A program made the position numbers and the translations under genes. Shown here one piece after another: positions 1 to 50,711 of a stretch of 64,000 nucleotides of DNA. The stretch comes from Hemibagrus wyckioides. Its lineage: Eukaryota > Chordata > Actinopteri > Siluriformes > Bagridae. The stretch lies in the NCBI RefSeq assembly GCF_019097595.1, contig NC_080720.1, positions 20,919,352 to 20,983,351 on the forward strand. Reading direction: 5' to 3'. Each line of letters starts with the position of its first letter. The first letter of the stretch is position 1. The notes below the pieces were generated by a model that saw only the letters and a program-made list of their open reading frames with translations, did no database searches and was not told the origin of the DNA.

Positions 1-396
1 GGTTTTTTTTTAAATACATCAGTTAGTTAGTCAGTGTAAAATGTTCCAGTAAACACTGATATGTTTTCGAAGAATTCCATCAGTATCAAGTATTCAGTAC
101 CCAGAAACCAGTTTTTTAATCATTTTCATATTTCTGAGAGATAAACAGAGACCTCAGTCATCATCTGCCAACATACGTTGGGTTAAATAAGAGTGAGACA
201 TTATTTCTCTTGCATAGCTGCTCAACATATTCTCATATTTTCATCTTAATTAAATTTTTATCCAGCTGGTGAATGCAGACAAAGAGCAGAGCGCCATAAA
301 ATAATAATAACTCCATCAGAGCGTCTGTACCAACGTACATCTTTGTGAAAGCAATGCTGTATCTCTCACTCACACACATGCTGTCCAAACATAGCT

Positions 397-398
<2 letters not shown>

Positions 399-450
<52 letters not shown>
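399..450. repeat. compound (TC)n(AC)n microsatellite
   Basis: About 16 TC units run into AC units. They create a spurious minus-strand ORF of RE dipeptides. Confidence 0.95.
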
Positions 451-688
451 TCAAACGTTTCTGCGGCCTGTAACTCAGCAGGCACGTGTGTCACCTGTGC
501 ACATTAGCATTAGTAATTGGCTCATTTCTTAACATTCTCAGTTTAGCAGCACCTCTACGGCTACGAGAAGAAAGAGAATAAGAACAGAAACATGAAGACG
601 TTGAGATTCATAAATACTTGACAGGTCACAGAGTGTAAACACAATCTCTTTTTATCATTCTTCTCCTAACACATTTATTTATTTACAT

Positions 689-797
<109 letters not shown>

Positions 798-1019
798 GAG
801 ATAAAGAGATCTATCTATCTAGAGATAAATTATATATGTATAAATTGGCTGCTGAATTGCAACACCCCATTCCAAGGGCTGCCATGCAATAAAAAAAGGC
901 TCACATTGACATGTGTTGTGTATTTCAAAAAAACAATTTCATCACTGAAAACCGTGTGGACCGTGATTAGGTTTGAGTTTTCCCAGCCCACCATCTAGCA
1001 AAAAAAAGGTCATTACATA

Positions 1020-1020
1020 T

Positions 1021-1078
<58 letters not shown>
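1020..1078. repeat. (AT)n microsatellite
   Basis: About 29 AT dinucleotides without interruption. Confidence 0.97.
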
Positions 1079-1081
<3 letters not shown>

Positions 1082-1701
1082 GCCTAAGTTTCCCACTGCG
1101 AACATCTCTGTGGCTTTCCAGTAAATAATACTTCAAGATGAACGTTGTATGTGACGTGAAATATATGTTATGAATATTAAATTTCTCATCATGCCCTTGA
1201 TTTTATTAGGCCAAGATCAGGGTTAGATTCATAGACTCATAGGCTGTTAGTTGTTAGTTTAACGTCTGCACTCTGACTGGTCCATTGCTTGTTGCCATTG
1301 TGGTTTCTTGAGCTGTACACCTTTGGTACCATTAATGTGTCTTCTGTGTAGCCTTTTACATGGAATACACTGTGGGCATTATATCTGTTAAAATCTATTA
1401 CATTATTTCCAGGTAAAAGATATATAGGGTATTGTTACAATACAGTGGAAAGGTACAGTGTAGATTTTCAGTTACATTTTTATTCTTTAGGGCCCTGGCA
1501 ACACTCAACACAAGTAAATATTTACAGTATATTGTATGTTGTTGTTTTTTCCCCCATAAGTGCTGTCACATTTGATCCATCTCATCTCATGTGTTAGATT
1601 TATAAAACAGCAGATGTCCACGATACTAGCTACGCTAGAGAGTAAGCTACTAGCTTTCGCACTTGGGCTTGTTTGTGTGTTTCTGGCCAAGTGCTGGAGC
1701 A

Positions 1702-1723
1702 TGTGTGTGTGTGTGTGTGTGTA

Positions 1724-1761
<38 letters not shown>
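1702..1761. repeat. compound (GT)n(GA)n microsatellite
   Basis: GT units followed by about 17 GA units. This explains several open frames rich in V/C, R/E and S/L on both strands. Confidence 0.95.
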
Positions 1762-1763
<2 letters not shown>

Positions 1764-4599
1764 GGGAGACCAGGGGACCAGGATTGCAGTGGCACCAGCC
1801 AGGCCCATCTGTGCGTCACCTGATTCGGGCACTGGGGAGTCTGCGTAATGGCTGGGAAGGAATGGCGTCTCTGGGCCGCAGTGGAGGGGTAATTAAAGAG
1901 TGCAAGCCATGCAGAAACAGCACATCTGGATGCAGCAGGCTTGGGTGCAGATAGTTCTGAGGTTGAGGACATCTTAGCTCAACTCTGTTTGTGTAGCTTA
2001 GTGGCTTAGTGGCACTGTGCTGATGATTTTGAATATAGAAATGATGCCCTTGACTCTGAAAAAATATTCTCTTCAAATCTTTAGTGATGGAAATAAGAAA
2101 CAAATGTAAAATATAAACATGTTGTGTGGAAGGTTGGGGTTAAAATCTCTGTAGTCAGTAAGTAAAAGCCAGCAGTAAGGACGTTAATCAAAACTCACAG
2201 CACAGCTATAAATGTTTAAACGAGTGAATCATTTACTTGAGTTTACATTAAAGGGATGATTTAAAGTACTGACTTCCTCACATTCTTTTAATTTAATATT
2301 ACATTACTACATTTGCTTTCCAAATGAATACAAATGTCCCTATAACCTCAGGCTCACTTTAAACAATCAGCATTTCATGCTGTCCTATTTTCCCCAGCCT
2401 TCCTCTTCTTTACCTTTTAAATAGTTTTTAATGTTTTACACTATATAGAAAATTGCAGCCGCTGTTTATACAAGCATATTATTCAGCTTGAGCCTGGATT
2501 ATGCTGATTAGTGCACTGACAGCAGAATATAGTGGTTTTCTTTAATCGCACGTCTGTCATTAGACGTCGTAAAATCCGACCTGGAGAAAACGTTATTGCG
2601 CAGTCTGTTGTAGAATACGGTTGAGATTTTATTGAGATCATCTCGTACAGCGTGACAAGTGGTAATCTTAAAAGACTGCTGAAATCTCACAGCGTAAACT
2701 CGACTGGTGCGAAGATATAGTAATGGGATTATTTTACAAAAAAATGACCTTTTACAGCAGACTTTCAGACTTGAGAATCTAACAATCCTTATCCTTAACT
2801 AGCCAAACTGTCAATATGTCAATTCATTTATTAATGGAGATGAAACATTTTCAGCCCAGTTTATTGCGTACCCAGCGTTTGTGTCAACGCTCTGTCTGCA
2901 GTGGAAAACCCCACCTCCTGTTATGCTGCATAGTAACAGTTAGATGCACCTTAATTGATATTGTCAATATCAGAATTCATAACCCATCATTTTTCATTAT
3001 AAGAGTATGATTATTAATATCGCTGTCATGATTGTAGCACTAGATTGTATTCGTATGCAGTGGGAAGGGATGTATAAATGTCATCTGATTAGATTTTCAC
3101 ATAACAGAATGATGCCTATTTCAATTCACACAGGGCCAAAAGTAAGCCTTCCTCCTACTCAGATCGTTAGCATAATGAAGGGAAAAAAATCAGTGTCGTT
3201 GAACCAATTTCAAGATTTTTTTTGTGGCACGGACATAAAAGCCATATTCACAAGAGTGGATTGCTGGATCAGACCCAGGAGGCGAGCGTTGTAGCCAACA
3301 CTGCAGTTGCATTAGATCACGAAAACTGGCTGTTAGCCATCATCATGCTCAAAATGAGCAGAAAACCCAGGGCTAGAACAATGCTAAAGCTATTCTAAAG
3401 CTAGAACAATGTTCTATTGAAGGACATCAAACGGAGGGTGTCTACTGGAAATATCATATAGCTATCATATAGGATGAGATACAACAGAGCTAGGCTAGCA
3501 CTAAAAAAGTGAACAAGCCTCAGGGATGCTAGCGCAGCGTTTTATATAGCAGATGAAAGAATCCATCATTTATCATATAGGGAAAGTTCCAACACTTTTC
3601 CCCTTGATAACTGTAAGAGTCTCTGATCTTTATCCACAATTTAGAAAGAGTGAAGCAGACTTCCAGCATTCCTTCGCTTCAGAAGTGACCACTAAGACTG
3701 TGACTTCTGTAAACAGTGTCATTGTCACAAGCTGCACTTCTCTGCCGGTGGTTGCAGGGCCTCCAGCCACAGGTGGCTCAGGGTGCAGCTGAGAGTCTGC
3801 AGCACAGCGGGTGTTTGCACTTCTGCACGGCTAAGCGGAAGCACCGCGGGGAGCGCTCGTTCCATCTCATTTCATCACAGCCCATGACATTCACAGAGAT
3901 TTATCACCTCTCAACGAATCCATGTTTTATTTTCCCTGACTTCCGTGTGTCCGTGTGTAATTAGTTTGATCCTGCAGAAGAGTCGAACCGATTAGAGCTC
4001 ATCTAAACTAACGTAAATATCAAAGCATAATGACGTATAACAGGAAAACACACCCTTTTAAGGATTAACAGCTCACTTATCTCATCAGTTATGAGTTTTC
4101 ATATGGAAAAAGAATCATTAGAGAGTAATTGCTTTGGAGCTGGGGTGGTGTGAATGCAGCATTGTCTTGCTGTGGCTCTGACAAAATACAAACTGCCAGA
4201 TGAACTAGAGACATATGACAGTATTTGGACTACTGGAAAATTTATTGAATAGTTCTGATTATGAGATCATTATTATTCAAATCTAAGATTATTCAGTCTG
4301 TTAGACACTTTGTAGACATTTTTGTTCGTTTCGAGATTTTTTTCTCTTCTTTTGGCAGATTATGTTGCTTCTTTTTAGAATTAAATGTTAAGGATCTGGA
4401 CAAAAAATAAGACTGTCATTTGTAAAATCTGTCTAGAAATAATAATATATTGAATAATAATATATTGATCTCATATTTGGTTTATTAGAATCTTATATTA
4501 GGAAATACTAGAGAAATGGAACTATATTGATGATGCGTTTACTTGCAGAAGGCTGCATCAGAGCTCAGAAAACCACATTGAGTGTGTAGAAGTGTGAGT

Positions 4600-5220
4600 G
4601 CAGTATGCACAGGCACACACCAGCACCCCCTCCGTCACACACACTGTGGTGCGTCGAAATGAAAGATTCCGCTAATTAAACTGATAAAAGTTGAGCCAAC
4701 ACGCTTCATGGCTACGGTGTGCCGATTTCTGAATGTCAATGCAGATCACGAGAAACTCGTGGATGGCCTAACTTTGATGTTGCACTCGCTATTATCAGAA
4801 ATAATTGAATTCCTCCTTCCGTCTCTTTTTCCTCCCCCAAACTCCAAGCACATTCAAAATGGGGATCCTACAGTAATTCAGCTGCGTGCCTTCTCACTCA
4901 CCGCAGCGGTCCTCCTTCAAAGCCTCAAGCTCTCGAGTGATGCTACGAGCTAGGTTTGTCTCAGAGCTAAGGGTTCATGGTGCAGGTTTGGAGGCTTGGC
5001 TGAGCTTGACGTCAGGTCACCGGGCTAATTATCATGGATGACACCCCAGGTAATTGAGGAAGCCTCTGGAATTCTATCATGGCCGTTCAGACAGCTCCTA
5101 TGACAATCCGTTAACTCACAATACACACGCAGTACAATATTTGCCAGTTTTCCTCTGACGGCAGCGATACCGAACACATAGCTCGCATCCATCAGGCTCT
5201 CAGCCCCGACGGTGTCGTGC
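4600..5220. promoter_or_regulatory. candidate conserved non-coding block
   Basis: This stretch has no repeat resemblance, moderate GC and clustered homeodomain-type words (gctaattaaactgataa, gctaattatcatggatgac, ggtaattgagg). This style is common in vertebrate intronic enhancers. It is inference from composition only; no alignment was possible. Confidence 0.25.
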
Positions 5221-6194
5221 GTAATGTGTTTTTAATTGCTTACGGAAAAGTCTGTGCATGTTTTTTTCCTCCCCTTTTTGTCTTTTCCTCTATCCAAGTC
5301 TATATGTCACTGTGTATCAGTTGTGGACAGACACAGTTTAGGTCCTTCTTGTTTTTTTCCCTACTGGTGCTGCACATCTCTCACTGCCTGTCTCACTGCT
5401 GAAAATGGCTGCCTCTGTGTCATCAAGAGACAAGGCCCTCTTCCTCCAGAGTGCAATGTGCTAACGCCAGCACAAAGATGTCAGGAGATGGACAGACCGG
5501 CTAATATGTTTGTCTGCGGTTTGAAGAGAGCCAACCCTGTCTGGTCTTTTTTATTCTTGCTGTTGTTGTTGTAAGCAGTAAAGACGCTGATTTGCTCAGA
5601 CTGCACCTTCAGTTAACTGAAATATACTGTAACCTGTTAGATGAAGATGGTAAAAGTAGTTCACCGCTCAGCTGCTTCATGCCTTCATGGCAGAATTATG
5701 ATTCATTTTACTATCCGAACTAAATCAGGTCCCGGAAGACTCTTAGAAAGACTGCACTGAATACAGGAAGTGAGACTGTGGCTCATGTACAGTAAATAAT
5801 AGATAATCCCCATTCTAAAGATATAGAGAATATGGATTTTTTTTTTCTTTTGACAGCGTAGCTCATTTAGTCTTCAGTGTCTCAGGTGTTTTCTCTGAGC
5901 CAGTGGAAGAATGTGTTAAAACCAGTAGTATGTAAAACCATTTGGTGGATGCATATGTCATTAAACTCTCCCATCGAAACGGTTCTGCTGAGCTGAGCAC
6001 AGTTATCAGACCCAGAGTTCCATGCCAAACAAGCTCCATATGGAGAGTCTTGTGTAAAGACAGTTAGATATGGATTTATTGACCCAAGAAATACACCATC
6101 TTAAGTACCACAATATGGCTTTAAGTACTAAAATGGAATAACAACTACATATACTGTATATCACTTCAGCTAAAAGGAATAATATTGAATTACA

Positions 6195-6480
6195 TCCGTT
6201 TATTCGTATTCAGCAAGCGATTTATCATGGTCAGGGTTGGAGTGGACTTGGAGTGGATTTCCTGTCCGGGGAACACCCTTGAATCATGGCAGTCCATCAC
6301 ACACACATTCAGTCCTACAGACAATTTTAACATACGTTTTACATGTTATTGAGTGGGAAACGTGGGAGAGGAACCAGTTGGAAACCAACACAGACATGGT
6401 GAATCGACGCAAGTAATACACATCTCCAGTTTTTAGACACACTGAGATCACTCGTACCTGACCCATCGACTCATTTAGCA
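6195..6480 (-). mobile_element. degenerate tRNA-derived SINE (same family as 21843-22200)
   Basis: It shows worn versions of the family text: the cagcaagcgatttatcatgg start, cagtccatcacacacacattcag, then gaaacgtgggagaggaacc. Orientation is minus. No target duplications are visible. Confidence 0.5.
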
Positions 6481-7234
6481 AGATCAAGATTATTCATAAC
6501 AGGAACAATTTATCAAGTAGCTTTAATACAAAACATTGTTAAAGTGGGAAAATGGAATGAACCCCCACAAGCTGGATTAAACAAACACATTCATGTTTGT
6601 GCACAAATTGATATGAAGGCAGAAACACTTACATGCAAACAAACAAACACTGTGTTAATTTTATGTCATTTTATATGTATATCTCCTTTAATAGCAGACA
6701 TTGTCAAAGAGCCACTTTACAGATATATATATATATATTCAGGATATAAAATATACATTTGACAGTGAATTTTACATTCAGTGCTGCTCTTGGGTTTAAT
6801 ATTGACCAGATTTTATGTTCACATATATTTTACCTTCTCCTACTGAAGCCTAGTGATCAAAATATTTACCAGCCTATATACATAAGGTAATGACTTTGTG
6901 GGAACACAATGCACATGTTTGTCAGCTGAGCGACGCTACTCCAATATTCAGCCCAGATCTTCCCCAGGTTGTTAAGATGAGCACACACACACACACACAC
7001 ACAAAAACAAAATGCACCAGCAGCACCATGTAAAAGTGGTGTTCCACATCAATAATAACATGTCCTTGTTCTCTGACCTCTGCTGTATAGTCTAGTGTCG
7101 GAGTCTGAGGCGCAACAGCTTTGTTGGTTTAGAATGTATTACATTTAGGGCCTGAAGGTAACAAGTATAGAAGACGGTTAAATGGGTTTGTCGTATCTGA
7201 AAACCAATTTTTACTTTCATTTCTGTGTTAACAG

Positions 7235-46121
<38,887 letters not shown>

Positions 46122-47310
46122 CTCCCTCCACTGCCCAGCTCCTGCTCCTCGCCCTAATTCTCATATTTCTCCTTTCCCTTCCCTTGCTCTAGTCATAGGT
46201 ATTAAAGGGACTTCCTGATGCCCCCATATGGAAGCCCGGCATACTGCATCATCCACTTTGCTTCACAGGTTGCTGCTTAAAGACCGGCGCAGAACTTGTT
46301 AATCAGCAGCTTTTCCGGCAGGAGCCCGAAGTTTCCTTGAGGGGGAAGCAGCTGAAGAAGTCAAATATGTTGAAACGCAATCACTTAAGAATTATAAAGG
46401 CCACGGCAGGAGAAAAAACATCCATCTAGAACCGACTAATGAAACAGAAGTAGTGTTGAAGAAATTGGAATCCCCCCAGTTCCCCATGGTACAACCTGCC
46501 TTTACAGATGTTTGTGTAGGAAATGCATTTTATCAGACGCTCTTCTTTACAGTTTAAGCCATCCTCCTCACTTCTCCTCTTCATCCTTTGACTCGAATTG
46601 CCTAATTTGACATGGGGCTAAAGAACTTTCTGCCATTTTCTAGCAATCAGTAAAAAAAATAAATAAAAAATCAAAGAACTTGTGTTCGATTAAACAAAAA
46701 CAACAGTAAGAACCTGTGAGTATTTAAAGCATACCTGCATATGTTAGGATATAACCAGAGCAGAAAGGCGATAGACGTAACTTCTTTTTTTTAAAAAAAT
46801 GAATCATTCATCATTTGTTTATATATATGCACTAGATCTAATTCTTGCCAAAATGAGATAGACTTGTGATGTGGTCTTATTTTTCTAGCCAAATTAGGAG
46901 GAGGAGAAAAAAGGGGATAAATGCCTTGCAGAAAGAAAGCAAGACCTCGTGTAGAGATCAGGCTCGGATTTCAGTTCGTCTCTCCTTTTTTTTTTTTTTT
47001 TGCTGTTCTTTCATTAGTCTTAAGGGCTTCAGTACGCATTTCATTCTGTTTGTCACGTCAGAATACACAGAGAAGCTAAGAAATGGTTTTAATCAAATGT
47101 GGAACTTGACCTTAAATGTTGTGGTGAACGTCCAATGTTTAGAAACGAGTGGGAATTGCAGCTTGATCTCTGCCATCATCATCAGTTGTGCATTCTGTGT
47201 AGTCTGTGTGTGTTTACAGGGTAGCCATTTTACACCAATGTTTTTACAACAGTCGCTGTTTCAGTCGACTGGTTTGACCTGGCTAACAATCTGTTAGTGA
47301 ACATTAAAAC

Positions 47311-47316
47311 AATAAA
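47311..47316 (+). terminator. candidate polyadenylation signal for cacna2d2
   Basis: A canonical AATAAA about 1.19 kb after the stop. Downstream sequence (tattgtttgcttttc) is T/G rich, as expected for the cleavage-stimulating element. Alternative hexamers exist at 46662 and 49414. Confidence 0.4.
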
Positions 47317-48995
47317 CATATTGTTTGCTTTTCAAGGTTAGTCTTATCATTTAGAGTGCACATAATTATGGCTCGAGCTCGTAGTGGAGACTCAGACATC
47401 AGTTTGTTTGTTTTTTTTTTTTATTTGATTTATTGTGTATCGATATAATGAAAATCTCGTAAACCCTAGTAAGGGCCCATCTCCTCTAATATTGTTCTCT
47501 CTCTGTTGTGCCTTGATGCACTTCTGTATCTTTACAGAGTAGATGCTCCACTTTATAAATGTAGGGAATCTCCTCATGCTGGCACGTAGAGTGATTATTG
47601 ACTGTACAGCTCCAACATGTACAACATACAGATCACCTCACACAGAGACCTCACTGACTTGTAAACATATGCATTTAAACTATTAGTATATTAATTGCCA
47701 TAGTTTTCAGATTAAACCTGACGTAGCCTGCTGTCCTAATGGTGAGCTTCTGCCTGTGCAGGCATTTTACTTTTACCCTAGCCTAAGTTCTTCAAGACCT
47801 TTAAAGGCATCTTATATATAAAATGACAGTTTATAAGTCTTAGTACAAGAAACGTAAAATATCTCTTGATCTATGATGGTCTGGTTTTCATTTCTTTAGA
47901 TGTTCCCAGAGGGGCAGCCAATATTATTCTAGTGAACACTAACAAAACTGATCACTGTTTAATACACTGTGGAGTCCACTCTATGTTTAGAATTAAATAG
48001 TTACGTATCTCCCCCCCCCCCATTCTTTTTATTCAGCTATGAATATTCAGTATGTAGGGTGGGCAAATTGGTGACTCTTCATTGCCAGCATCCTCTGGTC
48101 AGAGGTCATAAAGCTCTTCGCAGTATGTGTATGTGTGTGTCTGGACCCGTGTACGTGTCGTCTGCTAACAATGCACCCAGTTTATCCAGGATGTGTTTGA
48201 ACAGGTGTCGGAATGAAAAACCAGTGATTTGATTATTAAAGCGTCTAAGGTGTATTGCCAGTGAAAAAAAAAGAGCAATCTGTTCCATTTTCCGTATGTG
48301 GTTGAGTCCAAGTCAGTTCTTAAAGCTTGGTCACATTTACATTTGTTTTGGGCTATTTTGCTTTCTTCCCACCCATCCCTTTATGCATTTGTCTGCCTCG
48401 AGTCACAATAGCTGAAGAAAGCACGTGCTTGATTAAAAGCATACTCATAACCCCCCCCCCCCCCAACCCCCGTGACTTCATTCACAGTGCGTAATGAGCG
48501 ATGTAATTGACTGTTACATGAACAGCATAAACTCATAAAAAAACAGATATTTTTTAATTGGTTTGTAATTGCTTCTTCTTTTAAATATCAGCCTTCCATC
48601 ACCACCAGTGCTAAACAATCATAGTGCAACACTGAGCGTTTGGTGTAAAGGTCAATTATTAATCATTAAGGAGCGTGCATAAATACAGGCCATACCCTAA
48701 CAGTTATGTGCCCTCTTACTATTCGTATACTGTCATGACCTGATCCCTCACTGGCGTCGAAACACACATCGATATCAAGACGCACAGCACTCACTCCTCT
48801 AACTAAACAATACCAAACACTCCCATTTACACACATGAACCCATGCACAGGGAAATGTATGCTAATACATGATAATCTGATAAGTCTAGAAGAGTTAATG
48901 CCTTATTCTTTGTCCTCTTGTGAATCACATCCAAACTTTGCCTCTTGATTCGTTTTACAAAAAAAAAAGAAAAAAAAGAACTTGTCCTAATATTA

Positions 48996-49026
<31 letters not shown>

Positions 49027-49584
49027 TATGTCAAAGCTGCCTATGAGATGCTGAGACATTTTGGCTAGACACTGAAATTAAACTGTGAGTGTGCGTCTGT
49101 GTCACTATTCCACATACACTGGAACAGAGGTTTGTGTTATTCAGTGGTTTAAAAAAAAATATTTTTTGCCAAAAATGCTGTTAAAAAAAAAAAAAAAAGA
49201 AGATAAAAGGAAGAGGTAGTCTGGAGGGGAGATGTCTGTCCCATGATCCACCTTAAAGGGGAGGGTCTTTTTTGTCAGGGCTGCTCCCTCAGCCTTTCCT
49301 CTCCTTTAACAACAGCGGAGTAGGTGTGCTTCAGTGGGAGAGCCGCGTGTGTATGTGACTCTGTAGTCCTTAGTCTGGTGCTCTGTGACAAATGTGTGGA
49401 AAAAAAAAAAATGAATAAAGAAAAGAAAAAAAGAAAAGTAATCCATCAAAAGGTGAAACTGAATTTAACATTAAATGAGGTTTAAAAAAAAAAAAAAAGA
49501 ATTAAAATATAGGAACACAGTACTGCTGATAATCATGAGTATGAGGTCTGACATCACAGTGGGAGTTTCTTTAGTTTGTTTGTT

Positions 49585-49590
<6 letters not shown>

Positions 49591-49619
<29 letters not shown>
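49591..49619. repeat. (TG)n microsatellite in 3' UTR zone
   Basis: About 14 TG units. Confidence 0.95.
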
Positions 49620-50528
49620 AGCTAACATCACTGGCTCTTTGGACACTGGTCTATGTTGCTCCATTCTTTTGTACAGAAGAAAAAAAAAGTTAAGGGAAAC
49701 ATTTGTAAAATATTGTGTCTGTGACTCCTTGTAAAATATTTTCAAATTGTTTATTACAGAGAATCGGTTATTAAATAATGTTCATATTTTTCACTTCAGT
49801 CCAGTGTGTTGTGATTATTTTTTAATGTGCAATCACAGTTGTGTTCTTCAGTACTACATACACAATATCATTCATACATAGTGGCATACATTATTACAAT
49901 ATTTTGGGGCGTTTACAATCAGATAAATGATCAACACTGATTTATTCATTTGATGCAAGACCTGAATTTAAATATTACTCGAAACTCAGTCTGGTCTGTG
50001 AGTTTATTGACAGTGTGAGGAGTGTATTGCACAATTACTTTTTTTTTACTGCTGTTGTGTAACGGCTTTGGCCTAAAACACACAAAATGTCTGACATTGA
50101 AGTACAACATAAACATTAAAAATAAATTTCAGGTAAAGTAGAAGAAAAGGTGGAAATTTAGTTTTTTGTAATATAGATATAATTATATGATTATTATCTA
50201 TAATGAAGCAAATCAAATGTGTGTGCACAATATTAAAAAGGTGCTAATAATCAGGTTCAGAGTGACAACGCCACAGCCGTAATTTCCCTTGCTGAACTGG
50301 AAGGATGGCCAGTTTCTTTCTCCCTCTGACAGTTAGTTTGATACTAGTTAAAAGGCTGTTAGTGTTCACTTAGGCAGGGGATTTTTGCACTTTCTAAGTG
50401 ACAGAGGGAGACCTAGATCATGAAGTGGGAATGGTTAAGTGCTAAATTGGGATGAACATACCTTTTTAATCATAATAGAAATCACTATGTAATCACCCCA
50501 CAGTTAAATGTGATGAGGAGTGTTTAGA

Positions 50529-50711
50529 TTACAAAAGAGTGTGCAAAAACTCAAGAACGGCTTTATGCCAAGTCACTGGGTCGTCAAGGTAACAGGGATG
50601 CCCAGCCCCCTGCATCACCACCACCTTGTGATTGGGCAGATTCTTCAGGTTGTTCAGTGACACTTCTCCTAACTGAGTGTCCTGATCTCCATACACGATA
50701 AGAGTAGGGAC
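50529..50711 (-). CDS. abhd14b: abhd14b exon 3 (Asp and His of triad, stop)
   Basis: It encodes [40 protein letters not shown] and ends LEFLHTLL with TAA. Asp163 and His190 complete the triad. Confidence 0.95.
   Translation of the reverse strand, partial: VPTLIVYGDQDTQLGEVSLNNLKNLPNHKVVVMQGAGHPCYLDDPVTWHKAVLEFLHTLL

Larger units (their letters stand above)
46122..50528. other. cacna2d2 3' UTR zone and convergent intergenic space
   Basis: There is no coding signal and almost no recognisable transposon in 4.4 kb, unlike every large intron nearby. It holds A/T homopolymers, poly-C runs at 48010-48020 and 48452-48465, a TA repeat (49008-49030) and a TG repeat (49591-49619). Plus-strand AATAAA signals occur at 46662-46667, 47311-47316 and 49414-49419. 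The one at 47311 has T/G-rich sequence downstream and is the best-looking candidate end for cacna2d2. TTTATT at 49941 could serve abhd14b on the minus strand. True 3' ends cannot be fixed from sequence. Confidence 0.5.

Noticed and set aside
1505..1972. 155-codon minus-strand frame and its overlapping plus-strand frames
   Set aside because: The middle is a translated GT/GA microsatellite (SLSLS, THTHT, RERER runs). The flanks have no protein signature.
3200..3300. WIRPRRRAL text as a candidate for the upstream cacna2d2 VRRRPW exon
   Set aside because: The order of residues, missing splice donor and following stop codon do not fit. The true exon is presumably outside the window.
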